Shown here: piece after piece, positions 1 to 6,345 of the stretch
Position numbering within the stretch: the first letter of the stretch is position 1
Layout of the letters: each line of letters opens with the position of its first letter
From: Candidatus Methanogasteraceae archaeon UBA261
GTDB lineage: Archaea > Halobacteriota > Methanosarcinia > Methanosarcinales > Methanogasteraceae
DNA: 14,957 nucleotides
Assembly (NCBI GenBank): GCA_002506015.1
Contig: DAWR01000212.1
Span: forward strand, 6,833-21,789
Direction: 5' to 3'
The notes under the pieces: model-generated
What the model was told of the DNA's origin: nothing
Database searches by the model: none
The model's input: only the letters and a program-made list of their open reading frames with translations
Made by a program: the position numbers and the translations under genes

Positions 1-675
1 GCAATCCCCGGGGTTGCATGTATCCGAATCGACGGCTACAAACCATCGAGCCAGGCAGAGGATGCGAGAATACTTGGATATCTCCTCGGAAAGACGGATG
101 AGGCAGATGCGTGGATCGATTTCTATGAGGGATTCATGAACCGGGTTTACGACGGGGCTGCGGAGATTCCCATGGACGAGAGGACAACGGTCTTCATTGA
201 ATGCTGGAGACCGTACCATACCGCTGCAGGGAGTTCCGGATGGCATGAGAAGGTCGAACTCGCAGGTGGCTACAACATCTTTCACGATCTCACGGTTGAC
301 TACCCTGATGTGAGTGAGGAAGACGTGATCGACCGAAACCCTGATGCGATAATCAGAGCTACGAAGGATGAGGGTGGGTATGACTGTGGTGATCTGACCG
401 AGTTGAGTGGTGTCAGAGATGAGGTTATGAATCGCACGGAACTGGCTCATATCTCCGCAGTAGAGAAGGATCGGGTTTTCGTGATCAACAACGACGTCTT
501 CGGCGGAACAGCCCACTTCGTAGGCATGGGATATATTGCAAAGTGGCTATATCCTGACCGTTTCACGGATCTGGATCCGGAAGCGGCTCACCGGGAGTAT
601 CTGACAGGGTTTCAGGGGCTTGACGAGAGTCTTGTCGATAACGGTGTCTTTGTGTATCCGCAATCAAAGAGTTAA
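1..675 (+). CDS. Periplasmic substrate-binding protein of an iron/corrinoid-type ABC transporter (3' part)
   Basis: The frame is open from base 1, so this is the C-terminal 224 residues of a longer protein whose start lies outside the window; an internal ATG at 136 is not the true start. The sequence resembles the C-terminal lobe of the FepB/BtuF-type binding proteins (Peripla_BP_2, TroA superfamily). Visible features are a YHTAAGSSGWHEK segment followed by ELAGGYNIFHD, the NPDAII strand typical of these proteins, a VFVINNDVFGG segment, and a WLYPDRFTDLDPEAAHREYL stretch near the end. Such proteins sit outside the membrane and deliver ferric chelates, cobalamin or related metal complexes to a BtuCD-like permease. 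No permease or ATPase gene follows, so the ligand cannot be named. There is no C-terminal sorting motif or membrane segment. The family call is good; the substrate is unknown. Confidence 0.85.
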   Translation, partial: AIPGVACIRIDGYKPSSQAEDARILGYLLGKTDEADAWIDFYEGFMNRVYDGAAEIPMDERTTVFIECWRPYHTAAGSSGWHEKVELAGGYNIFHDLTVDYPDVSEEDVIDRNPDAIIRATKDEGGYDCGDLTELSGVRDEVMNRTELAHISAVEKDRVFVINNDVFGGTAHFVGMGYIAKWLYPDRFTDLDPEAAHREYLTGFQGLDESLVDNGVFVYPQSKS

Positions 676-686
676 TCTGCAGATTG

Positions 687-727
687 GTTGGATATCCGCA
701 TTAAAACCACCAGTTATTGAGCAGGTA
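687..727 (+). repeat. Probable internally deleted copy of a dispersed intergenic repeat (copy E)
   Basis: Two short blocks match the ends of the larger copy at 13181-13312. TGGATATCCG (689-698) equals 13187-13196, and TTATTGAGCAGGT (714-726) equals 13300-13312. Each is preceded or followed by similar ACCAC-rich sequence. The ~100 bases between the blocks in the larger copy are missing here. The match is short, so deletion is an inference. The rest of the 676-924 spacer shows only a small hairpin at 824-847 (ATGCG-AAA-CGCAT with an outer ATGA/TCAT). Confidence 0.4.
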
Positions 728-924
728 TTTGCAGAATGCGTGGGTGGTAACGTCCACGGGAGTCAAGCCTGCAAAACAACGTTGAAAATCAGAAAGTTCG
801 GGTTCTGGATCAACTGTCAGGATATGAACAATGCGAAACGCATTCATAGTCTGTGAAATGCGCAAAAATCTTCATGAGACCGGGCGCTATTATGCAACCC
901 CGATCTCTCTCATCTTGCCACAGT

Positions 925-1338
925 TCACTTCCTGCTGAGCCGCTGTACCATCTTCACAGCAGCCTCGACGGCACGCTTCGCATAATCCACACGCTGGTGA
1001 GCCTCCATGCGGGTCATCCCGGGACCTGATATGCCAAGTGTCACAGGTTTGTCGAATTCAAGCGAGATGTCTATGATCTTCCTTGCCGCATGCTGCACCA
1101 CAATATCATCGTGTCCGGTTGCGCCCTCAATCACGCAGCCGATCGTAACAACGGCATCGATCTCTGTGTCGGATGCGAGTTTCTTGATCGCAAGCGGCAT
1201 GTCATATACTCCCGGAACCATGATCATCTCAACGACCTCTGCGCCGAGAAATTCGGCGTGCTCCCGCCCGAGCATCTCCATCTGGTACGTCAGGTCCCGA
1301 TTAAATTCGGATACTACAAAGCCCAATCGAATAGTCAT
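925..1338 (-). CDS. ribH: 6,7-dimethyl-8-ribityllumazine synthase
   Basis: The enzyme condenses 5-amino-6-ribitylamino-uracil with 3,4-dihydroxy-2-butanone 4-phosphate to give the direct precursor of riboflavin, needed for FMN and FAD; the pyrimidine branch also feeds coenzyme F420. The 137-residue length is that of archaeal RibH. The order of motifs is typical: a start rich in LGFVVSEFNRD, VPGVYDMPLAIKKL (substrate binding), TIGCVIEGATGHDDIV with the catalytic-type His, and PVTLGISGPGMT. It closely recalls the Methanocaldococcus jannaschii enzyme rather than archaeal riboflavin synthase (RibC). The ATG at 1338 has a GGAGAT ribosome binding site 8 bases upstream. The gene follows a methyltransferase gene across a 167-bp spacer that holds a foldable RNA element and a T-run, which suggests separate or attenuated transcription. 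Confidence 0.95.
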   Translation of the reverse strand: MTIRLGFVVSEFNRDLTYQMEMLGREHAEFLGAEVVEMIMVPGVYDMPLAIKKLASDTEIDAVVTIGCVIEGATGHDDIVVQHAARKIIDISLEFDKPVTLGISGPGMTRMEAHQRVDYAKRAVEAAVKMVQRLSRK

Positions 1339-1363
1339 GTGTCAATCTCCATCTGATCTAAAT

Positions 1364-1449
1364 TAAAAAAAGGAATTCGAGAATATCTGCATCGAGGGGA
1401 TGGATGGCTGAATGAAAACAAACAACCTGTGTTTGACCTCTCGAATTCC
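1364..1449 (-). ncRNA. Candidate structured RNA: ribH leader attenuator/riboswitch or small RNA
   Basis: On the minus strand GGAATTCGAGA (1449-1439) is perfectly complementary to TCTCGAATTCC (1382-1372), an 11-bp closing helix. The 3' arm is followed at once by seven T (1371-1365). The 56 bases between hold an inner hairpin CAAACA/TGTTTG with a 5-base loop (about 1434-1418) and a possible CATC/GATG stem, so a three-way junction is plausible. A TATA-like TTATTTATTA lies at 1480-1471, which would place the start near the 5' arm. The element ends ~25 bases before the ribH start. It does not match the FMN riboswitch consensus as I remember it. The helix and T-run are seen directly; RNA status and function are inferred. 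Confidence 0.45.
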
Positions 1450-1469
1450 ATATACCTCTTTTGGAATTG

Positions 1470-1481
1470 ATAATAAATAAG
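1470..1481 (-). promoter_or_regulatory. TATA-like box for the ribH leader RNA
   Basis: The minus strand reads CTTATTTATTAT. Centred near 1474, it predicts a start around 1444-1450, which coincides with the 5' arm of the 11-bp helix. Position and composition fit an archaeal box; there is no direct proof of activity. Confidence 0.35.
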
Positions 1482-1505
1482 GTTTGTGCATGATCGCTGC
1501 CACGA

Positions 1506-2609
1506 TCATATCGTGACGACCATCGTCGCAGCCTCTTTCCACGCCCGCACGAAACCACCGGTCGGAACACCCATGAATGCGTCGATCAGACAGAGGTCGC
1601 AGCGACCGATCGTTGCAGCAAGATCGACAAGGTCGCTGTGATACACCAAAAGGTCGCATGAACCGGATGCTGTTGCAACCAGCACCGGCGTATCTGCGAT
1701 CATCTCGAGTTCTGCGGGATCGGTGTGGATCTCTATCTCTGCCGGGTCGAGACCGAGCGCCGATGCGTTCGCCCTGATATTTATGAGCGTGTTCTTGACT
1801 GCGGGAAGGAATGCATCGTTTAATATCACCTCTCGCGCACCTGCAAGAACCGATACAAGCCCTAGCGTTCCTGCACCGCAGCATACGTCCGCGACGCGCC
1901 CCTCCAGCTTTCTCTGATAGTAAAGCGATTCGAGCACCGCAATCTTGTCAGACCCGGAACGTGAGAACTCGATATGCGTGTCGGACTGGGTTTTATAGAT
2001 GCAGAGTTCCCCGAATGCCGATGACACGATATCCGCACGCACGTCGCAGCCAGAGAGCAGATCGTAGGTGTGTGGCGCACTCGCACAATCGCCCCCTGTG
2101 TTCAGAATCCCGACTGGCTGATCAGCTCTTCCCTTTCGCTGAATTACTCCTTTTACCTCAGAAACTTCGTTTGTTATCATCTCAGCGGTCTTTTTGTCGA
2201 TTGCATCCATGATCAGGATCAGCATGTTCCTGCCAAGTCTCGGCGGAAACGGCACCGGGTACCCGATTGCAATCATCGGAGTCCCAACGTCGAAGAGCGT
2301 CGCGCAATCGTCGCGCAAACCCTCCCGGATCAGTATGCTGAGCACGTGCGCGATTGCAATGTCGAGACTGCGCTTTTCACATCCCGGGCACCGCATGGTC
2401 GCATCATCGATATCTCTAAAGATCGGGTTAAATCGAGCCAATTGATCGAATGGCATCTGCTTGCTGACGCTCATCTCTGGCATGCATGATCGGCATGCGC
2501 TGTACATGAAAGGCAGCGATTCGAAGACATCCTCTGAGGGCATAACGCATTCCTCGCTTTCGCACCGCGGGCAGACGATCGTGGCATTCGCAGTATTCGC
2601 GGCGTTCAT
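1506..2609 (-). CDS. Zinc-site plus SAM-dependent methyltransferase of unknown target
   Basis: The chosen start is the ATG at 2609. It overlaps the upstream stop as ATGA and has GGAGG 5 bases ahead, which makes it better than the longer frame beginning at 2636. The protein is then 367 residues. The N-terminal third carries paired cysteines CPRC (13-16), CRSC (39-42) and CPGC (74-77), likely to bind zinc. A middle region (105-200) contains GYPVPFPPRLGRN and GILNTGGDCAS. A class I methyltransferase core begins near 238, with motif I DVCCGAGTLGL (241-251) and ILND (262-265) as the usual acidic end of strand 2. I recognise the fold but not the target. Translational coupling to the cyclase-family gene suggests a shared role. 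Candidates are methylation of a protein, a tRNA or a cofactor; the neighbourhood does not decide. Confidence 0.82.
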   Translation of the reverse strand: MNAANTANATIVCPRCESEECVMPSEDVFESLPFMYSACRSCMPEMSVSKQMPFDQLARFNPIFRDIDDATMRCPGCEKRSLDIAIAHVLSILIREGLRDDCATLFDVGTPMIAIGYPVPFPPRLGRNMLILIMDAIDKKTAEMITNEVSEVKGVIQRKGRADQPVGILNTGGDCASAPHTYDLLSGCDVRADIVSSAFGELCIYKTQSDTHIEFSRSGSDKIAVLESLYYQRKLEGRVADVCCGAGTLGLVSVLAGAREVILNDAFLPAVKNTLINIRANASALGLDPAEIEIHTDPAELEMIADTPVLVATASGSCDLLVYHSDLVDLAATIGRCDLCLIDAFMGVPTGGFVRAWKEAATMVVTI

Positions 2610-3241
2610 GGCAGCCTCCATAGAATCGCCCTGCATGGCGCGCCGTCGGCGCGATGGACTTTGATCGGGAGGCAGACCAACTGGTACCGCCCCGGTTCGA
2701 CAGCGCGCAGATCAATGTCCTCCAGTATCAGCGCGCCCGCGCCGAGCAGCGTGCGGTGCACGGGAAAATCCGCATCACCATAGCGCTCAACAGAAAGATA
2801 ATCGATTCCGACAAGCGAGACCCCCATCTTGAGTAGCCATTGCGCCACCTCGGCTTCGATGTAGACAAAGTCCTCGTAGAACCGTTCACGTGAGAGGTCG
2901 CTGTTTCTGGTCTTGAACAGGATTGCCTGCCCCTTTCCGGGCTCGATTGGATAGTCGTCCAGCTCCGCCATTGTGACAGCCACGTGCGACTCGATCGCAA
3001 CCACATCGCAATCGAGAATGAACCGCTCGACCGGAACCTCATCGATTGATTCGCGCATTCCGAAGAAGTGCAGCGGTGCATCGATATGCGTTCCTGAGTG
3101 GCTGCTCATCACCAGTTCGGAGAGTGTACAACCGTCTGAAAACGCAGGCGAAGCCAGAAAGTCAGTGTCGCCAGGGAAATTGACCGTGTCCAGTCCAAGG
3201 GTGCGAGTGATGTCGATCATCGTGTCTCTCATGGCTCTCAT
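2606..3241 (-). CDS. Cyclase family protein (kynurenine formamidase-like metal hydrolase)
   Basis: This is a 211-residue member of PF04199, whose bacterial members hydrolyse N-formylkynurenine or related amides and esters with a metal centre. The signature HSGTHIDAPLHFF (48-60) supplies the metal ligands H48, H52, D54 and H58. VGIDYLSVERYG and the FPVHRTLLGAGALILEDIDL block near the C-terminus are typical of archaeal members. Tryptophan catabolism is not evident here, so the real substrate is unknown and I give no gene symbol. The start is uncertain: ATGs at 3241, 3232 and 3220 are in frame and none has a clear Shine-Dalgarno site, so the last (beginning MIDITRTL) is also reasonable. It is the first gene of a unit with the methyltransferase gene, which it overlaps by ATGA. 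Confidence 0.85.
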   Translation of the reverse strand: MRAMRDTMIDITRTLGLDTVNFPGDTDFLASPAFSDGCTLSELVMSSHSGTHIDAPLHFFGMRESIDEVPVERFILDCDVVAIESHVAVTMAELDDYPIEPGKGQAILFKTRNSDLSRERFYEDFVYIEAEVAQWLLKMGVSLVGIDYLSVERYGDADFPVHRTLLGAGALILEDIDLRAVEPGRYQLVCLPIKVHRADGAPCRAILWRLP

Positions 3242-3244
3242 GAA

Positions 3245-3274
3245 GGGTATATGTGACCTGATCGGGTATATGTG
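3245..3274 (-). promoter_or_regulatory. Direct repeat at the cyclase-gene promoter
   Basis: The 11-mer CACATATACCC (minus strand) occurs at 3274-3264 and 3255-3245, 19 bases apart, just upstream of the possible starts. Either copy contains a TATA-like CATATA. A two-site operator or a doubled promoter box are both possible. Confidence 0.35.
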
Positions 3275-3327
3275 TATTAACGCAGATTGAACCCAACTCG
3301 CATCATCACTGAATTATACAATGGATC

Positions 3328-3354
3328 ATGCGGAAGGTTTAAATAGTACCGCAT
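3328..3354 (+). promoter_or_regulatory. Archaeal promoter with TATA box inside a dyad
   Basis: TTTAAATA (3338-3345), preceded by AAGG, looks like a strong archaeal promoter. It lies inside an inverted repeat ATGCGG (3328-3333) and CCGCAT (3349-3354), and a third ATGCGG follows at 3368-3373, at the expected start site on the plus strand. The box is nearly symmetric, so it could also serve the cyclase gene on the minus strand with a leader of ~75 bases or more. Confidence 0.45.
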
Positions 3355-3375
3355 TGTAGTAATCTGCATGCGGGC

Positions 3376-3396
3376 GGGTTTCTAAAACCTCTTTTT
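3376..3396 (+). terminator. Hairpin plus T-run terminator
   Basis: GGGTTT-CTA-AAACCT forms a 6-bp stem (one G-T pair) with a 3-base loop and is followed by CTTTTTT. It lies only ~30 bases after the promoter at 3338-3345, with no gene between. Confidence 0.5.
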
Positions 3397-3408
3397 TAAC
3401 CACACTAA

Positions 3409-3435
3409 CCCCCACTCCCCACTCCCCACACTCCC
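3409..3435 (-). other. G-quadruplex motif on the minus strand
   Basis: The plus strand has C-runs at 3409-3413, 3417-3420, 3424-3427 and 3433-3435, separated by ACT, ACT and ACACT. The minus strand therefore has four G-runs of 3-5 with loops of 3-5 bases, which meets the standard intramolecular quadruplex pattern. Confidence 0.6.
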
Positions 3436-3601
3436 GCTCGCATAACCCCTTCATACTAAGTTGGTGATTCACGGGTACGTGTGTGAAATGACACCATCTT
3501 TAGAAATCAGTAAGAACCAACCTTATGTGTAGGTCACATCTCTGAATTCGAATCGGCATTTTCGTACGTACTTGATGTTGTGTGGATATTCACACATCGA
3601 A

Positions 3602-3682
3602 CATGAGATTGCACAAGATTGACACAGAAATCTTGTGAAACTTTGTATGCTCTTGTGGTTCCTACCATGGTATTGAGCACAT
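3602..3682 (+). repeat. Dispersed intergenic repeat, copy A
   Basis: The core CACAAGATT-GACACAGA-AATCTTGTG (3612-3637) is a 9-bp stem hairpin shared in degenerate form with copies B and C. The right end GGTTCCTACCATGGTATTGAGCAC (3658-3680) matches the right end of copy C at 13285-13310. It lies in the spacer upstream of rps17e, before its TATA box. The outer limits are approximate. Confidence 0.55.
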
Positions 3683-3747
3683 CCCCATCTATAAAGCAAA
3701 GTCGTTGGCAGCGGCATGGGATAAAAGTCTACCCTGTATTGCAGCAA

Positions 3748-3757
3748 TATTTATATG
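3748..3757 (+). promoter_or_regulatory. TATA box of rps17e
   Basis: TATTTATATG is centred near 3753. A start ~25-27 bases on falls at about 3779-3781, next to the rps17e ATG at 3782, so the mRNA is probably leaderless; no Shine-Dalgarno site is visible. Confidence 0.6.
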
Positions 3758-3781
3758 TTAGACCGCCATAGCACGTTACAC

Positions 3782-3985
3782 ATGGGAAATATTCGACCGT
3801 CGTATATCAAAAAGATCGCATTCGAGCTGATTGCAAAGCGCGGGTACGCATTCGGGACCGATTTCGAGGTTAACAAGGCACAAGTCTCTGAACACACCGA
3901 CATCACCAGCAAAACCGTACGAAATCGGGTCGCTGGCTATATCACGCGCAGAAACGTGATTGCGAAACGTGCACAGATATTATAG
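3782..3985 (+). CDS. rps17e: 30S ribosomal protein S17e
   Basis: This is the archaeal/eukaryotic small-subunit protein S17e, 67 residues long. The chosen ATG gives the family's usual beginning MGNIRPSYIKK; the longer frame from 3755 would add nine residues not seen in the family. The conserved parts are TDFEVNKAQVSEHTDITSKTV and RNRVAGYITRR. A TATA box ~26 bases ahead of the ATG and the absence of a ribosome binding site point to a leaderless message. dapA follows after 9 bases, presumably on the same transcript, an arrangement also common in other methanogens. Confidence 0.93.
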   Translation: MGNIRPSYIKKIAFELIAKRGYAFGTDFEVNKAQVSEHTDITSKTVRNRVAGYITRRNVIAKRAQIL

Positions 3986-3994
3986 GTGGTACTT

Positions 3995-4873
3995 ATGGAC
4001 TTCAGAGGCGCTATGCCTGCGTTGATAACTCCGTTCACGCCGGATAACCTGATCGATGAAGCCGGTTTTCGGGAGAACATCGGATATGTAATCGAAAACG
4101 GAGTCTCTGGACTCGTTCCGTGTGGCACCACAGGCGAATCAGCCACGATGACGATCGATGAGCACAAGCAACTGATCAACATCGCAGTTGACGCCTCCAC
4201 AGTCCCGGTAATTTCCGGAACCGGATCGAACAACACAGAAGAGGCGATCGAACTCACAAGGCATGCGGCAGATGCTGGCGTTGACGCGGTACTGCTGATC
4301 ACGCCATACTACAACAAGCCGAATAGAAATGGGATCATCGCGCACTTCGACGCGATCACCAGTGCCGCTGACATACCGGTGATAATGTACAACATCAAGT
4401 CCAGAACAGGAATCAACCTTGATTATGGGTTGATGGCGGAGCTTGCAGAGAATCCATCGATTATCGGCGTCAAAGAGGCGAGCGGTGATCTGGAGCAGGT
4501 GTCACACATCATCGAACTGACTCAGGACTCGGAATTCATAGTGATATCGGGCGATGACTCTCTGACGCTGCCGATCATGTCGCTCGGAGGCGTTGGCGTA
4601 ATCTCGGTCATCGCAAACATCGTTCCCGAAGCGACTGCCCACCTTGCAGACGCGATACTGAAGAAGGACTATGACAATGCGAGACGCCTCCATTACCAGC
4701 TTGCACCGCTTGTGCGAGCGATGTTTATCGAGACAAATCCGATACCTGTGAAGACCGCTGCAAACATGATCGGTATTGCAGCCGGACATCTGAGACTTCC
4801 GCTCGCACCAATGGGCACACAGAACGAGCAGAAACTGAAAAACGCGCTGATCGCTGCCGGATTGCTCAGCTAA
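3995..4873 (+). CDS. dapA: 4-hydroxy-tetrahydrodipicolinate synthase
   Basis: The enzyme condenses pyruvate with aspartate semialdehyde in the first committed step of the diaminopimelate/lysine pathway. The 292-residue length is standard for this TIM-barrel family. With the ATG at 3995 (AGGTGGT 4 bases upstream, preferred over the GTG at 3986), the active site is complete. It comprises GTTGES with T45 and T46, Y106 in TPYYNKP, Y132 and R137 in MYNIKSRTG, and the Schiff-base lysine K160 in GVKEASGD. SRTG with GTTGES favours DapA over the sugar-acid aldolases of the same superfamily. It sits 9 bases behind rps17e. dapB does not follow; the next gene is convergent, its stop 14 bases away. Confidence 0.93.
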   Translation: MDFRGAMPALITPFTPDNLIDEAGFRENIGYVIENGVSGLVPCGTTGESATMTIDEHKQLINIAVDASTVPVISGTGSNNTEEAIELTRHAADAGVDAVLLITPYYNKPNRNGIIAHFDAITSAADIPVIMYNIKSRTGINLDYGLMAELAENPSIIGVKEASGDLEQVSHIIELTQDSEFIVISGDDSLTLPIMSLGGVGVISVIANIVPEATAHLADAILKKDYDNARRLHYQLAPLVRAMFIETNPIPVKTAANMIGIAAGHLRLPLAPMGTQNEQKLKNALIAAGLLS

Positions 4874-4887
4874 TCACTCATTAACAA

Positions 4888-6138
4888 TTACTCCACAACA
4901 CGTCTGAACTTTTCTTCCTCGCCAAGCGGAATCGTTGCATCGACGCCGACTTTTGTGGTCGTTCCATCAGGTGCGCAGATCGGATCGAGTGAACTTCCGC
5001 GCACATTCTTGATCACCAGCAGATCTCTGTTGGCGAGCACTCTTGTTGCAATCGCGAACTCAACATCGTTCGGATCGTAGATATCGATGTCAGGATCGAC
5101 CACGACCACGTTCTTGAGGCTCGGATGCGCTGCAAACGCAGCGAGTATTGCGTTCTTCGGATCACCTTCTGTTTGCTTTTTGATCTGCACCACGGAATTG
5201 AGGTAGCAGCACCCGCCATCCGTCATAACAACATTTCTCACATCCGCAACTCCGCCGACTGCGCTGAATATCCTCGGTTCATACGGAACACCCATCAGAA
5301 GTTTATGTTCCCTGCCGGACGGTATGATTGCGTGATATATCGGATCCTCGCGGTGGGAAATCTTCGTAATCTCAATCACCGGCTCGTTTCGCACCTTGTC
5401 GTATGTTCCGGTGATGTCCACGAACGGACCTTCCGGTGCAGTCTCGTCCCCGATGTAACCCTCGAGCACGATCTCGCAGTGTGGTACTCTTATTCCGTTT
5501 TCGCACTCGAAGACCTCGAGTGGTTCTCCGATCAGCGCGGACGCATACTCTAGTTCCATTCCCTCAGGAACGCGTGTAGAGACTGCAAAGATAACTCTCG
5601 GATCGAGTCCGATCGCAATCGCAACAGGGAGCGTCTCTCCTCGCTCCAGCGCTTTTTTGTGCATGAGGTATGTGTGCCGCGGGGCAACGAGTCTTGCTGC
5701 GAGCCGGTCCTTGCCCACAACCATCATCCGGTGGATGGACGCGTTCGTTATTCCATCCATCTCGGTTATCACGACGCCCGCGGTTATATATGGTGCAGGA
5801 TCTTCCTTGAAATATGTGAGAATCGGCAACTTTGAAAGATCTGGCTTCTCTGTAATTTCTTTTGTGGGAGAGTCGTTCACGAGTTTCACCTCCCCTGTAA
5901 CTCCTGTTGATGCGAGATACTTCACTAAACCGTCCCTTGTGGTGTGCAACGCTGTGCAGAGGGCGCCTCTGGATGATAGAACGTTCGCAGCGACGCGATG
6001 ACCGTTGATGTCATGGAATAGAATTGGTCTGTTCTGCCCGGCGATTCTCGTAACATCGTATTTTTGGGATACCGGTTCCTGAACTTCAGTTAACTGGTTA
6101 TCGGTTAGTAGCTGGTCTATTATGCTTCTGAATGACAT
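4888..6138 (-). CDS. UbiD-family decarboxylase, probably anhydromevalonate phosphate decarboxylase
   Basis: This is a 416-residue prenylated-FMN-dependent decarboxylase. Conserved parts are NASIHRMM (132-139, the metal/cofactor Asn and the Arg), H155, EIVLEGYIG (222-230), EGPFVDITGTYD (236-247), and DPDIDIYDPNDVEFAIATR (348-366). In Methanosarcina and Aeropyrum, archaeal UbiD homologues of this kind decarboxylate trans-anhydromevalonate 5-phosphate in the archaeal mevalonate pathway. That is my preferred role because the organism is likely to need this route to make lipids, but an aromatic-acid role cannot be excluded. The partner dehydratase (aconitase X type) and the UbiX flavin prenyltransferase are not in the window. 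ATG 6138 has GGAGG 7 bases upstream, and the upstream spacer holds a dispersed repeat. Its 3' end faces dapA. Confidence 0.88.
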   Translation of the reverse strand: MSFRSIIDQLLTDNQLTEVQEPVSQKYDVTRIAGQNRPILFHDINGHRVAANVLSSRGALCTALHTTRDGLVKYLASTGVTGEVKLVNDSPTKEITEKPDLSKLPILTYFKEDPAPYITAGVVITEMDGITNASIHRMMVVGKDRLAARLVAPRHTYLMHKKALERGETLPVAIAIGLDPRVIFAVSTRVPEGMELEYASALIGEPLEVFECENGIRVPHCEIVLEGYIGDETAPEGPFVDITGTYDKVRNEPVIEITKISHREDPIYHAIIPSGREHKLLMGVPYEPRIFSAVGGVADVRNVVMTDGGCCYLNSVVQIKKQTEGDPKNAILAAFAAHPSLKNVVVVDPDIDIYDPNDVEFAIATRVLANRDLLVIKNVRGSSLDPICAPDGTTTKVGVDATIPLGEEEKFRRVVE

Positions 6139-6213
6139 CTATTACCCTCCGCCAATATTGATCTGTGATGTGATACTCTTTTCTGTGCTATGGGCTGGAT
6201 AAAAAAACGTGGT

Positions 6214-6325
6214 GTATGTGTTATCTGAGGCGAAAAAAACCACGAGATCAACACAGAAATCTTGTGAAGATGGCTGTGCCGCTGCTTCGCAGACTGTGTA
6301 ACCTCATGGTTAGCTAAACACGTAC
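6214..6325 (+). repeat. Dispersed MITE-like repeat, copy B
   Basis: The spacer between mmp6 and the ubiD-family gene is largely filled by this copy. Near-matching inverted ends are GTATGTGTTAT (6214-6224) and TAAACACGTAC (6315-6325). Inside are CTGAGGCGAAAAA (6225-6237), shared with copy D, then CCACGAGAT and a hairpin with ATCTTGTG (6240-6266). TTCGCAGACTGTGTAA (6286-6301) is shared with copy C. No frame is open through it. Limits are inferred from the inverted ends. Confidence 0.55.
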
Positions 6326-6345
6326 ATGTAGGCAGATGACACGCA

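Larger units (their letters stand above)
3242..3781. other. 540-bp non-coding region between divergent genes
   Basis: I see no convincing protein-coding frame here on either strand. From left to right it holds a direct repeat near the cyclase-gene start, a TATA box flanked by a dyad (3328-3354), a terminator-like hairpin with a T-run (3376-3396), a C-rich G-quadruplex motif (3409-3435), and a small hairpin TGTGTG-GATATT-CACACA (3579-3596). After these come a dispersed repeat copy (3602-3682) and the rps17e TATA box (about 3748-3757). It is long for a spacer in this gene-dense window and unusually rich in non-coding signals. Confidence 0.6.

Noticed and set aside
620..856. A 78-codon plus-strand frame overlapping the end of the binding-protein gene
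   Set aside because: It begins inside the binding-protein gene, has no ribosome binding site or family-like sequence, and runs through a spacer that contains repeat remnants.
925..1338. Archaeal riboflavin synthase (RibC) instead of lumazine synthase
   Set aside because: The two are related, but the motifs VPGVYDMPLAIKKL and IEGATGHDDIV match lumazine synthase, including close likeness to the M. jannaschii protein.
1007..1366. Plus-strand frame opposite ribH
   Set aside because: It is antisense to a clearly identified gene with strong family motifs; its composition is the usual antisense product.
1364..1449. FMN riboswitch ahead of ribH
   Set aside because: The conserved bases of the FMN aptamer as I know them are absent, so I report an unclassified structured element instead.
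2070..2489. Plus-strand frame of 139 codons opposite the methyltransferase gene
   Set aside because: Antisense to a frame with a start site, zinc-site cysteines and a methyltransferase motif I; no recognisable protein features.
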